Assembly (NCBI GenBank): GCA_005765155.1
Contig: VCCP01000004.1
Coordinates: 4,588,001 to 4,652,000, forward strand
DNA: 64,000 nt
DNA from: Zelopaecilomyces penicillatus
Lineage: Eukaryota; Ascomycota; Sordariomycetes; Hypocreales; Pseudodiploosporaceae
Direction of reading: 5' to 3'
The notes under the pieces were generated by a model. The model worked only from the letters and a program-made list of their open reading frames with translations. It was not told where the DNA came from and made no database searches. Below are positions 21,689-33,300 of this stretch, piece by piece. How positions within the stretch are numbered: position 1 is the stretch's first letter; the number at the start of each line of letters is the position of its first letter. The position numbers and the translations under genes are program-made.

Positions 21689-24600
21689 ATGCCACTATCT
21701 TCTGGAGTCAATCTGTTGGACTCGCCCCCCTCTTTGGACTTTGGCCTTCCCTCGCCCCAGAGTTCACCACAAACACCAAGTCGCTTTGTTGCGGTTAGGG
21801 TGAAACATGAGAGTGATTGCACCGTTAAATCTGATGAGATATCGCCTACACCACTCGCCAACAGTAACATCTCTATGCCGGAAGCAAATGAAGATGATGC
21901 TCAGAATATTGACGATGAGGTGGCGCCTGCGCACCGCTTCTTCAAGCCAATCTTTCAGAGTACGATTCGATCTGGCGTCCAGATTGCCCAGAACACAGTC
22001 GGGCTCTTGCAACAAGCAGATGGGCTCCTATCAGAAAGAGCTCTGGAGCAGCTTCTTTCAGATGCTAACAAGCTGAGTTCCTTCAATCCTACTGACACCA
22101 AAACGTTTGCGGTGCTGGGTGACTCTGGACAAGGCAGGTCAAAGTCCGACTGATGAAAATATAGGCAATGGACTAACTTCAAGTAGGAAAAAGCACACTC
22201 ATCAACTCACTGCTTCACTTTTCTGGCATTGCAAAAACCGTAAGTAATCACCAGCTCTAGGGCATTTCATTATTTGACATTTCGCATCCAGGGTGATATT
22301 GGTTCGGCGTGTACTTCGGTTGTAACAGAATTTCGACAGAAGCGAGCCGAAGACACAACCCCAATCACCATCGAGGCAGAATTTCTGTCACAGCCTGAAA
22401 TTGAGGATCTAATCGCAGAGCTTCTTTGGAGTTATCGCCAAATTTATCTGCCTGGAGCAGAATCGGATGATGTTCTACCTGCAGACATGGAAAAGTTCGC
22501 CAGAGAATCTTCTCAAGCCTGGTCTGCTCTTGAGGCGTCGTTCAAGCACAAGACGCTATTCTCCGAAACATACCTTCAAAATATGTCAACGGGCGCTTAC
22601 GAAAGAATAAAGAAGAAGCTCATTCTTTGGTCCAAGGATCTCGAGTGGCCAAGGGGAAGTGTTGCAGGGTTTTAGAGGGGCACTGCAGATACTGCTGAGG
22701 AGTGTTGTGAGAAAAGCGACATATTCAATAGCGACAAGTATTGGCCATTCACAAAGGTGGTTCGGTAAGCTCATCCTCAACTCAGGCAGTCATACATTTA
22801 TTGTCTGTTCCTCTCTTAACACTAGACACGTTAGGATTTTTGTAGACTCTCAGATTCTGCGGTCTGGTGTAGTGCTGGCCGATCTTCCAGGTAAGAATCG
22901 CGTCTGTCCACCGGGTTCATTTCAACAGAAAACTGATGATACCCACCTCAGGCTTACAAGATACCAATCTTGCTAGGGTGAAGGCAACTCAGGAATACCT
23001 CATGACATGCAGTAACATCCTGATCGTGGCAAACATATCCCGGGCTGTGACAGACCAGTCTCTCAAGTCCGCTATATTCTCAGTAGTTTCCCGTCATGCT
23101 CCAATGGAATGGGAGGAATCGGCCGCAAGTTCTCTAAACATTTGTGTCGTGTGCACCAAGATTGATGTAATCGCAGTTCACGATCATCTGGGTTCAAGCC
23201 TATGCCTATGCTAACTGTCCCAGGAAATCAACCAAAAAAGAGCAAGGGCAGAGTTCTGCGGCCCTGGAAAGCTAATCGAACTGGAAGACATGGCAAAGCT
23301 CGATGAAGAAAAGGCTGCTGCCAAACGCATAAATCGCTCTGATCGAGCCAAGGAGATTAAGCAAGAGTACATCAAAGACTCCCAATCCTTTTCGTTCTCA
23401 TGATATGGTGTTGGCTAAATTCTTTTATTCTGACAGATCAAAGCTTATTCTAATTCGAGCACGAAATGAGTACGTCAGAGAGGGCCTGCAAGCAGCCTAC
23501 GCCTCCAAAGTCCCCGGTCGTGAACTGAATGTGTTTTTCGTCTCGAACAAATTCTACGAAAAACATGGACAGTTAGACAAGGTCGCTCTTTTCCGAGCCA
23601 GCGGAATCCCAGAGCTGCGAAATTTTTGCCAGATTGCAGCCGCAGACATGCAATTACAAGCGGCTAAATACTATTTGGAGTCATCTCTAATTAGCGTATT
23701 CAATTCCTTGCAGATGTGGGCCAACAGTGGAACTATTTGCAAGGAAGATGTGGAGGATATTATGCACAAAATATCGATCACGGTAAGCGATTTCTTCGAT
23801 GTGAGTGATGGATCGAATAGGTAGCTAAGCCATGTTTAGGCTGCCGGTTTTAGTCAGGCTCAGCGGGATTTTGATCACAAGTACCTGGACTGTTTCAGAG
23901 ACAGGGTTTTGAAGGTTTTCAGTAAGTACTGTCCGTATGTCGATGCGAGATGGACACTCACTTACAAGTTGGCGAAGATGAAAAGCGTTCAGGATGGGTA
24001 GAAGGGATCCAAAACGAATGGAACCGTTGGATGGAGGTAAGTCTCGATGAGTCTTTTCAACAAGAGGGATTTCAAACCCTAACCCTAGTTTCAACTCTAA
24101 TCATCGACAGTGGCATTGGTGTAAGCACTCACTATCCATACATTATTAACTAACAACAGACTACTGACAGCATTTTGAAGCTACCTTCAGCGCATGGTGT
24201 CGACACAATGGCTTCCATCGAACTTCAAGGCGTCCGCAAGAAGACTGGAATAGCAAGATCATTTCCAGAATGCGCGCCGAACTTACCTTACCATGGGATT
24301 TAGTGGATCAAGATGCTCAAGTGTTGTTTAAAGAATTGTCTCAATCTATATGTGGTCGCTTGTCAGAATTGAGGATCGCCATCCTAGGTAAGCTGAAAAC
24401 ATTTGTCCAACTCTCCATCCACAGGCCAGGCAGAATGCTAACATGACTTCACACTCAGACATTGCGCCACTTCATGCACATGGTCTTCTCACAAATATAA
24501 TTTGCTCCAGAATCAAAGATGCTGAGTTCTCACTCCACCGTGCGCAACTCAAGTTTGTCGATAAAATGAAGTACGAGGCCTAAGAAGTCAAGCATACAAT

Positions 24601-25130
24601 TGGTCGCATAGCGAGCATGTTGACTTATAACATATTCTTAGAGCCGTTCGTCATTACGCCTTGGAGTCTAGTTCCAACTCGTACATCTTTAATGAGATGC
24701 TGTCTACTTACCGCGCCGCGGCTCTAATCACTGGTAAGTTCTACACGTCGAGCGCGTACGATTTTTGGTGAGAGAATGATATTGTTCTTGTAAGCTGACG
24801 AAAAAAACAACAATATTTCTTTTGATAGGGAGAGGTTCATCCACTTCCCACAGGGAAAAAGTGAAGGAAAGACTGTTCGAGAAAGATTTGTTTGGAAAAT
24901 TCAGCACCGCCTTGGGACGGCGGATGCAAATGACCATGGAGACGGTCGCCCTTGAGATTGACCAAGAAATCCAGGAAATCATCTGGAGAACGCAAAATGA
25001 CATTGAGTTCACTCTGTCACTCGACGGCCTGAATGCTGCTCAGGTACGACAGAGAGAGAGGTTTCTGGCTGAGATTCAGTTGCTGCATGCAAAGGCAAAG
25101 ATGGTAGGGCAAATATCAGCCTCTGAATAA
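21689..25130 (+). CDS. Dynamin/SLIP-GC-like large GTPase with an in-frame stop codon
   Basis: Thirteen exons join in phase: 21689-22133, 22187-22239, 22292-22764, 22835-22890, 22952-23166, 23224-23366, 23437-23782, 23840-23921, 23969-24036, 24171-24387, 24459-24570, 24642-24733, 24829-25130 (867 codons). The P-loop GDSGQGKSTLINSLL is split by the first intron. VVLADLPGLQDTN supplies the G3 DxxG motif, and VVCTKID is a G4-like TKxD. The C-terminal half is helical, including SKVPGRELNVFFVSNKFYEK and later coiled-coil-like segments. This layout matches a fungal P-loop family related to nuclear GTPase SLIP-GC and dynamin-like proteins. A TAG at 22673-22675 interrupts exon 3 in frame (VAGF-stop-RGTADTAEECC), while the downstream frame is intact. 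Either it is a nonsense allele/pseudogene, or an unusually short 30-nt intron removes the stop. The exon 9-10 join is the weakest. Confidence 0.62.
22134..22186 (+). other. GC-AG intron inside the GTPase P-loop
   Basis: Only a donor beginning GCAGGT reconstructs the Walker A motif G-Q-G-K-S-T. The neighbouring GT (22138) gives GQGRKKHT instead and destroys it. The acceptor is caagtag, preceded by gactaac as branch point. The intron is 53 nt, normal in size. GC donors are a known minority class in fungi. Confidence 0.65.
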
Positions 25131-26264
25131 CTCACTGCATTACATGGACAAGCCAGCCACTATCACGATGAGCATCACTTCTCCGATGCAAGTTTGTTTT
25201 ATTTTCTAGATATTTTTTCTTTGATATTGATCGCACATTGCTCAACTCGAGATGCAGCAGCTATTTTTAGAAGATTGAGGCAATCTGGGACATTATTCCT
25301 AACGTCCAGGGAGGAAAAGAAGAGCATCAGACTCGGTTCATTCAGACTGAAGGGCGGTATATCTAACATATTATATACTTATATACACACATATATAGCT
25401 TGTCGCTGAGCTGGGCACTTGACAGATCTTCATACAAGGTAGTAGCTACCAGTAGAAATTAACAAAATATTGATTATACGTTAGCAATCAAGACTCAGTC
25501 GTCGCATAGATTTAACTTTCATCACTGCCATGGAGTTAAGAATATACTTTAAAAATGAAGCCAACTCTCTTAGTAGAATACGATCTCTATCCATCGATAG
25601 CTTGTATTCAAGTTTTATAAGCGATTATTATTGAGCCAAGCAAGCGCTTAAAGTAATAAGACTAGATATTGCTAGATATTACTAGATATTGCTGGATATT
25701 ACTGGATATTGCTAGATATTGCTAGATATTGCTGGGCATTGCTAAACATTGCTAAACATTGCTAGCTTCTGACTGTGGCTAGTGATTGTGGTGGCTTTGC
25801 GGCCTGGAATGTCCCATACGGGGAGGATGTAAAACCTGACACAAATGGCACCGGAAGTTGCAAACTGAGGCTTCGCGTAGCAGATCAAATACATCACCGA
25901 ATTCGCTATCTAAAATAAAACTCGATTCAAACACAGAATTATAACATCAATTGATCTTCCAAGCGCTGATTACTTCACTATTGTAGTCATGGTAGAATGC
26001 TGCTGACTGCTGAACTGAACGGTGTAGATGCAACTTTTGTAAGTCAGCGTTACAATTCTACATCCCCACTTTAAAAATGCGCCAGTGCACAGACTCCATC
26101 AGACACCCGCCCAAAAAAAAGACCCTGGACATACATTCTAGCATTTGTTCCATATCTACAATTCCTCCCAACACTCCATAACTTCAACGAAAAACCACCT
26201 CACAACTGCCATACACACACTCTACCCAGTACGCCTGCGCAAACAAATCTATCAAAACACCAAT
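25131..26264. other. Intergenic region with a 10-bp minisatellite
   Basis: This 1.1 kb lies between two plus-strand genes. It is AT-rich from about 25190 to 25660 and contains the tandem array at 25661-25760. The last 200 bases before the Faf1 start are the likely promoter and leader. No coding feature was recognised. Confidence 0.45.
25661..25760. repeat. 10-bp tandem minisatellite, ten units
   Basis: Ten uninterrupted units of exactly 10 bp occur, with consensus gctagatatt. The variants are actagatatt, gctggatatt, actggatatt, gctgggcatt and gctaaacatt. A partial eleventh unit (gctag) follows. No indel breaks the period. Variation is concentrated at unit positions 1-2 and 4-7, nearly all transitions. 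Confidence 0.9.
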
Positions 26265-27459
26265 ATGGCTGTACTGGGTAAGCGCAAGGCGCAGCCCGAG
26301 CCTTCAATATCACCAGACGAAGCCGCCGAGATTTTCCGCCGCCACTTTGAAGCTCGCTTCAACCCTTTGCCTGAAGCAACCCAGACATCAGGAAAGCAGA
26401 GTCGCAGTAAGGGAGAAGACGAGGATGAGGACGACGAAAACGAAGACGATTCCGATGTGGATAGCGACAATGGTCTAGGTGGCAGTGGGGAAGAGAGTGA
26501 CGATGATGATGATGGGTGGGGTGGCGTTTCAGACGATGAGGATGATAGCGACGATGGAGACGACGATGGTATGCAATCGAAGTGCCCTTGATTTTCCCTG
26601 AATCAACAGAGAGAGCAGGGTGTCTGCTCACTGATTCAATGCGACAACGCTGGGATACTGTGCTAATTCAGACATTTACAGAGCCGAAAGTAGTCGAGGT
26701 CGTAGACTACTCTGCCGCGCAAACACCCAAACCTCTAGCCATGAGCAAACGCGAACTCAAAGCCTTCATGGTTCGTCTCCAACAACCCTCCCTCCTCCCC
26801 CTCCCCTCTCCTCCTTTCATCCCACTAACAGGTTATCCAACCTCCAGTCCTCTCGACCACCAGACCAAAGCGCCCGCCTTAAAGACCCTTCCTCCACCGA
26901 CAAATCCTCCAAAACCCCCTCCAAAACCCTCCCCGAAGACGCCCCCTCCCTCCTCGCTCAAGATCTCGAACTCCGCCGTCTCATCGCCGAATCCCACCTC
27001 CTCGCGCCCTCCCGCGCCGCCTCCTCCTCATCCTCCTTCTTCCGCGGCGGCAGCAACGGCTCCACCAACACCACCGACGCCGACCAGCCCAAGACCTTCG
27101 CCGCCGGCCGTATCCGCCAAAAGGCCACCGATCTGCGCATCCAGGCCCTCGGCTCAAAAACCTCCATCCTTAAGCAGGAAAAGATGCCCATGCATATGCG
27201 CAAGGGTATCAATGCCGCTGCTGTCTCTCGTGAGAGCAAGCGTCGCCGTGAGGCTAAGGACAATGGTGTCATTCTTGAGAGGGAGACGGTGGGCAAGAAG
27301 AAGAGCAAGAAGAGGGATGGTGGTGCTGGTATGGGTGGAGGTGTTGATAGGCCTGGTGTGGGTAGACTTAGAGGGGCGGAGCTTAGAATCAGCGAGAGTG
27401 ATGTCAGGAAGATCGAAGGCACGAGAGATACGTTCAGCCGCAAGAGAGGGAGACGATAG
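26265..27459 (+). CDS. FAF1: rRNA-processing protein Faf1
   Basis: Exons 26265-26568, 26682-26770 and 26848-27459 give 334 aa. The start is MAVLGKRKAQ. Exon 1 encodes an N-terminal helix (SPDEAAEIFRRHFEARFNPL) and then a long acidic Asp/Glu/Ser tract (about residues 52-101). Exon 2 carries VVEVVDYSAAQTPKPLAMSK, the family motif preceding the RELKAFM helix. Exon 3 has a Ser/Thr-rich linker and a basic nuclear-type C-terminus (MPMHMRKGINAAAVSRESKR; FSRKRGRR). Yeast Faf1 is a nucleolar factor needed for pre-18S rRNA processing in the 40S pathway. The length is close to fungal orthologues. The third-exon acceptor (cctccag) was chosen for phase; a nearer AG at 26830 breaks the frame. Confidence 0.85.
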
Positions 27460-28033
27460 GATACACATGTTACACGGGATGGATATACCAAGAAGAAAAC
27501 AATGTGAGCAATGATGGGGTTGATTAGCTGAACGACATAACGCAATCTGAATGACTGTATGAAACTATTGGGCAACAAATACAGACAAGATTTGATTCAA
27601 CTTCGAAGAGATATAACTAACTATCTCACATCATTCATCACCACATGCGTGAACTCTCATCCAAATGTTCCTCCACTTAAAAGGCACTGTAGATTTTGAC
27701 GCCCTACCGTCCAGGAGGCAAAAGGAAGAGCTATATATACAGACAACATGTTTGCTCGTGTCACCATCCAACTCCCATACTCAGTTGCCCAGGGACCGAC
27801 CTCCAACACCAAGCCTTGTCCTACAACCCCAAAAGCAAGTCTATAAAAACATTGCGTTTTGCTTCATACAGTCTTAGGTTATAACCGTAATCTGATATGT
27901 AAATCCCACACAAAACGAAAGAGAAAAAAAAAGAAACCAGTCCGGAAGTAGTCAGGTGCTAATTGCCCCATCCAAAGATATGTCGTAACGCAAGAAAAAG
28001 GAAAATGCAACTCGTCTCGTGAAATTTGTTTTG
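27460..28033. other. Intergenic region between convergent genes
   Basis: The 570 bases between the Faf1 and Ste12 stop codons contain both 3' UTRs. No further feature was seen. Confidence 0.4.
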
Positions 28034-30399
28034 TTACATCATGCCGCCGGCGTTGATGGCCGTTGGTTGGCTAATGGTCATAGGCATGCTGAGAGTCTGC
28101 AGACTGTTGTAGGCATGGCTTGAACTGACCATACCGCCGGGCATACCGCCGGGTGGTGATACCATGTCGCCATTGCCAACCGAGTTGAGTGAGCCTGTGA
28201 CATAGCCCATCTCTGATGTAGGAGAGGTTTCTTCAAGAGAGCCGAGGTGCTCCTCGCCGGAAAACTCTTCCTCTTCTTCAGCAGAAAGACCAATAGCTCC
28301 CTCGCCACCTTCCTCGCGACTGTGGGTACGCTTGTGTCTAAAGACGACTCAGTTAGCATATAACGAAACAAAAAGACCTAGAGAGAGCGAAACATACTGT
28401 GCCAGATTGTCTGATCGAGAAAATGCTTTGCTGCAGTGTGGGCAGATATAAGGCTTTTCCTGAGTATGAGTTCGCACGTGTCTACCAAGGGAGGTCAGCC
28501 GCCGTTTCAACAAAGTTAAATCTTATGATTTTGCAGGGTTGATTCTTACCGTTTTAAGTGTTCTAACCGCTTGAACAGACGACCGCATGTGGGAATGGGG
28601 CATGAGTGAGACTTGTGAGGATACGGTCCGAGCTCCATGACGGTTGCAGAACGAGCACGACGAACAACACCGCTAGAGCCAGGCATGATCCGGCGACTAT
28701 CACCCATGGAACCATCATTGGACATGTCATCAGACATGTGGGAAAAGTCCTGCTGGAGAGCCATAGGATGAACAGCTGGGCTGCCAACAACACCGGATAG
28801 AGGTGTGCCGTGTCTGGACAGGTCATGGATATCCTTATGATGGTGGCTAGTCATGGACATGCCGGAGGTGTATGACAACCCAGGGGGTGAGTTGTCAGCA
28901 GACTCGTCACCTTCGGGCACTGAGCCAACAGTAACTGAAACCGATCTCCGCAGGTCAGAAGGTCTGTGCGGAGCCGTTGAGCCAGCAGGGTTGGCTGCAG
29001 TGATTGCCGACATGGATGGAGGGATGGATGAACGTCGTCTTCTCTGTTTATACGTAGGCGATCCCTCAATCACGGAATAGACATTGTTGCTGCCGTAGGG
29101 TCTTGAATACTGAGGGCCAGCCATGTTGGATGGAGGCAACTGAACCATCCCGTTGAGTGCACCCATGTGTGACAGGTGATCGGGGATAGCAGAGTAAAGC
29201 CCTGTTTCTTCATTGGCGATGTAAGCAGGTTCGGCAGAGATGCCGAGTGCTTGCTGTGGTGGTGTGATGGGCTCGTAAGAGATGCCGCGGTTGCTGAAAT
29301 CTTCATACTGAGAAGAGACAAAGGATGGGGCGGGCGAGTACTCCAGACCGAACGACGGCATCGATGAATGGCGTTGGTGGCTGATAGGAACGCCGTTTTG
29401 GTTATAATGAACGCGGGCAAAGTCTGCCTCTCTCTTCACTGCTGGAGCGACGTGATGCGCCACTACGGGTGCCATAGTCAGCGTGTCGAACGGAGCCATT
29501 GCGTCCATCCTTTCCGCCATAGGGGCCACTAACTGTGGCATCATGGTCGGGGGAGGCATTGAGTCCATGGCCCTCATAACCGGAGAAGTAGATTGACTCT
29601 GTGAGTACGAAGATTGCTGGGCGCTAAATGAAGATGAGTTGGCCTGTTGCGTCTTTGTCAACTGCTCGTATAGTGACTGAGAGGAGTCGTATTGGAATGA
29701 AAGAGCAGGCTCGCTAACGGCCATGGTGGTGGGCTCCTGGTTCATCTTCTCTCGCTTCAGGTCTCGCTCCAAGGCGTCCAAGAAAAGTCGATCATGAGGA
29801 ACGCTGTACCAGTAAAACACTTTCTGCTTCTTCTGGGTTCGGATACAGTTATTCTTGTAGAGGAAATCGAGAAAGCCGCTCTTGGGCTCCTCCAGGGAGG
29901 CGTCGGTTCCCGACTTAAGGTTTCTCAAATCAGAGAAGATGCCCTCCTCGAATTTTTTGGAGTTCTTCACTGGCCGGCCAAAGGCTTGGAATCTGAAAGA
30001 AAGACATCTCACAATATCCGTACCGGAGATGTGGAAAAGGTTGTTCCTGTAATATTTGGTTTAGCATAAACTGTCACCTAGCACACCTTGGCGCAGGTTG
30101 TTTGTCAAACATACCATAAAACACAAGACACATATTCGCCAGTCGGTAAAAGAAAGCGACGAATGTACTGATCTGACTGCCAGTCGACAGGCGCAGAGAT
30201 GAGAAAGTATTTCACTAGTAATTGGTCGGTCAGTTGGTGCTTTCGTGACAAGTCAAATGCCATCAAATAATGGAAACTCACGGTTATCAACCTGCTGAAG
30301 AGCGACCTGGGCATCATGCGGCAGTGCCTGTTGAGCCTCAGTGCTCAGCATGAAGGTTTCTGGCTTTTGAGGCGCCATCGCGGCGTGTTGTGGGTACAT
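28034..30399 (-). CDS. STE12: Transcription factor Ste12 (homeodomain-like plus two C2H2 fingers)
   Basis: Five exons (30399-30282, 30214-30115, 30046-28550, 28481-28398, 28337-28034) give 700 aa. The start MYPQHAAMAPQKPETFMLS agrees with filamentous-fungal Ste12 proteins. The frame is open upstream but has no ATG there, and a tttacccactgtacag acceptor suggests a 5'UTR intron. Residues about 38-165 are the Ste12 DNA-binding domain (LKYFLISAPVDWQSDQYIRR; NNCIRTQKKQKVFYWYSVP). A long Ser/Gln/Pro-rich middle follows. Two C2H2 fingers lie at about 555-606 (CPIPTCGRLFKRLEHLKRHV; CPHCSKAFSRSDNLAQHKRT) and an acidic tail ends the protein. Ste12 acts in the nucleus downstream of the Fus3/Kss1-type MAP kinase, controlling mating, hyphal fusion and, in pathogens, host penetration. 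The yeast protein lacks the fingers; filamentous fungi have them. Confidence 0.95.
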
Positions 30400-33300
30400 G
30401 ATGGCGTCAAGTCCACCTGTACAGTGGGTAAACAGAGGAGACGTGAGCCCAAATTGATCGGTTGCGTCGTAGCCTACTGCGGACGCTTTCCAGGTTCGGG
30501 CGGTTGGGTGTTGAAAGCCTAGTTTTCTTTGTGGTCGCAAAGACTATAACACACAACAAGAGCAAAGATATCGTATGCTGAAGGGTGTAGATTGACAGGC
30601 GCTGCCTTTTGAGTGGACGAATTGGACGATTCGTCTAGATGAGAACAATGCGAAAATATGATTATTCGAGACCAGCCCGGAATGATAGTAAGTGATGCAC
30701 TGCACACACACACGCAATCAACGATCTAACAGCCGCGTCAAGCGAACGATGAGATGCGTTGAAAGGTTGACGAGAGAGGCGTCGCGGCAAGGCGAGGGAG
30801 TTGAATTGACGAGGCGGTCCTGTGGAGAAACAGTGCGATCGAAGGGAGAATTAAGTGTTTAGAAAAGCATAAAAGCCATCGAAATATGAAACCAAGAAGC
30901 ACCGATTATCGCTGTCTTGCAAGGCAGCCAGCAAGCTGAGTTAGACGTATACCGAAGAGAACGGTGCGACGAAGCGATGCCGTTTCGCAGATGACGAGCG
31001 ATGTGAAATAGTGGTGCTGTGAGGGACAACCTGGCCCAGAGCAACGAAGGTGGTGGTGGAGAAAAGAAAAGAGGATGAAAGACGAGCGCGAGCGGCCGAT
31101 GGCGACTCTTTAGGAAGAACAGCAACGAGAGCAGAGGAGGGGAGGAGGAAGAGGCAGACGTGGGAGGAGAAGCGAAAGGAAGACTGACAGACAGGACACA
31201 AGGAGGAGAATTCAGAGCGGCCACGACACGGGGATGGGGGGAACGGGGAGGTTTAATGAGGTGTGGCTGGCCCGACCAAAGCGCCCACAGCTGGTAGGCG
31301 AGGCGGCAGCCGCTGCAGCGTTGGGTTATGGAGCCCTGGAAAACGACAGCGCAGTTTGTTAGGGCAGCCCAGCAGTCGGGTGCTGCTGGTACTATGGAGT
31401 CTGGACGGAGGGCGGTGGGCGGCGCGGTGCGCGATTGGGGCGGGCAATTGGGGGTGGGTGGGATCCATGGGAGGGTGCGTGATGGTGGGTGCTGTGGAGG
31501 AGGGTGCTCTGGTGGGTGCTTTGGTGGGCGATGGGCCCTGCCGTAGCCCAGAGCGGCGTTTCTGCACTAGAGCGCCGTATTAACGGGCTGCTACTCCGCA
31601 ATGAGCAATGGGAATGGAGCACGCGCATCTGTACAGCAGTGGGTGCCAGTACAGGTAGGGGCAGCTAATAACACAGTAATACCTAGCAGCTAATAGCTGA
31701 TAACAGCAGCGGCCGCACGAAGAGCGACAGCGGAGCGCTGAGGGATGGCATGCATACCTGTGTGTGCTGTACACAGTGCACAGTGCCATACAGTGCCAAC
31801 TGCCTGCCTCCCACACTCCCGAAAGGTTCTGCGTTCCTGGCTACCAACTCCGACCAGCCCTTTCATCCGCCACACCTGGTGCTCCGCCGCCACGATAGGC
31901 TCAGCCGGCTCCACCACATACATGCCACCAAGCAGATGTTTCCAGTCGTGACACAGTGACATGTTGTCTTAATCGCACTGCATACTTGCTGGGCAGGGAT
32001 GGCAGTGGGCGGCGAATGAACAGTTGGGTTTCTCGACAAAGGGCAACAACAGTCTCCCAGAAGCTCGCACGCACAAAGACACCACACACACTTCTGAGCG
32101 TCGAACCACGTCTCCAAGCACCAATGGGAGCATGCCTTCCAACCATTCTGCATGGTACGACGAACTGCAGCCAGTTCACTGGCGAATATAGCATGCAGAA
32201 CCCGACCCCAAGGAAGCTCCAATGCTCGATAGGCCATGGACGCTTCCAAGGCTACCAGTTCCCATCTTGGTTCGTCCCGGTTTTGCAGTGTTGTTCCTGA
32301 GCCTTGCCCCTACGCGTCATTCCTACGAATGCTTGGCCTCCTTATTCTCCCTGAACGGCTTTGGGGCAGCCTCGGCCGCGCCACAACGGAAAATGAGCAA
32401 CCCAGGGTACATATGTGTCTATCCTGATGGAGGACTGTGCGCCCTTTTTGGGGTTGGTGAGAGGGTGCAGCACCACAGCCAGGCTACCAGTGCACAGAAG
32501 GTCCATGGTACACTAATAATTGGCATGCCCATTCTATAACATTGCCCAGGTATTCTCACGAGCCCTCGTGCCGGACCTCCAGCCATCGAGGACAGGCTCG
32601 CGGGGTCGGGACAGCCGCATCTCTCCCTGGGCTTTGTTCATGGGTGCTACACACACCCCTTGACAGGCCAGCCCATCATCACCCTTACAGCATACAGGCA
32701 TCCCTCCTGTGTTCATGCCTTACATGACAGCATCGGAGCCGATGGCATACTCGGCAAAGAAGCAGAGATCATCACTTGCGTCCTCCCTTTCTCTTCCCCG
32801 GCCGCTTGTTTCCCCCTGGCTGGGTCTGTCTATTTATATTAAGCAACCTACCTCGAACGAACAGAAGTCATGGTTTGGCGGCTCATGAGACGACCGCATC
32901 TCGAGCCCATAGTACAACGAACTGCTGATTGGGTTTACACAAAGATAAAAATAAGAAGCGCGAAAGCTAGCAAAACCCCGAATTAGGCTGTTTGTTGTCA
33001 TTTTTGTTTCTATCTCCAGGCCCCCGCAAAACAAATTTGCAAGCGTGTTACTCTGCAAAATGTCGCTGTGACGGTAACGGAGACTATGGATGCCTCCGGT
33101 ACCCCAGACCTCCGCGCTTTGGGCAACGCACTTGGTATGTTAAGCTTCAACCAGGTGCAATGTGTGTGCGGTTTGTGGAGGGTACTATTACTCCATACCA
33201 ATAATAGGAACATCGATGGCAACTCTAGCGCATAGATCTACGTCTTATGTTGCAACTCTAAGCAGCATTGACGAAGGATGGGCAGCACGAGGATACCACG

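Noticed and set aside
25661..25760. CRISPR-like array
   Set aside because: Units are 10 bp and directly abutting with no spacers; the genome is eukaryotic.
26582..27514. 310-aa proline-rich plus-strand ORF
   Set aside because: It runs through two introns and reads exon 3 of FAF1 in the wrong frame; the in-phase spliced model gives the conserved basic tail.
30400..30540. N-terminal extension of Ste12 in the same frame
   Set aside because: No ATG starts it; the frame opens with a TTG codon, and a splice acceptor (gtacag) just before the accepted ATG suggests a 5'UTR intron.
31263..31583. 106-aa ORF rich in Gly/Trp/Arg
   Set aside because: It is produced by the G-run cluster and has no family resemblance.
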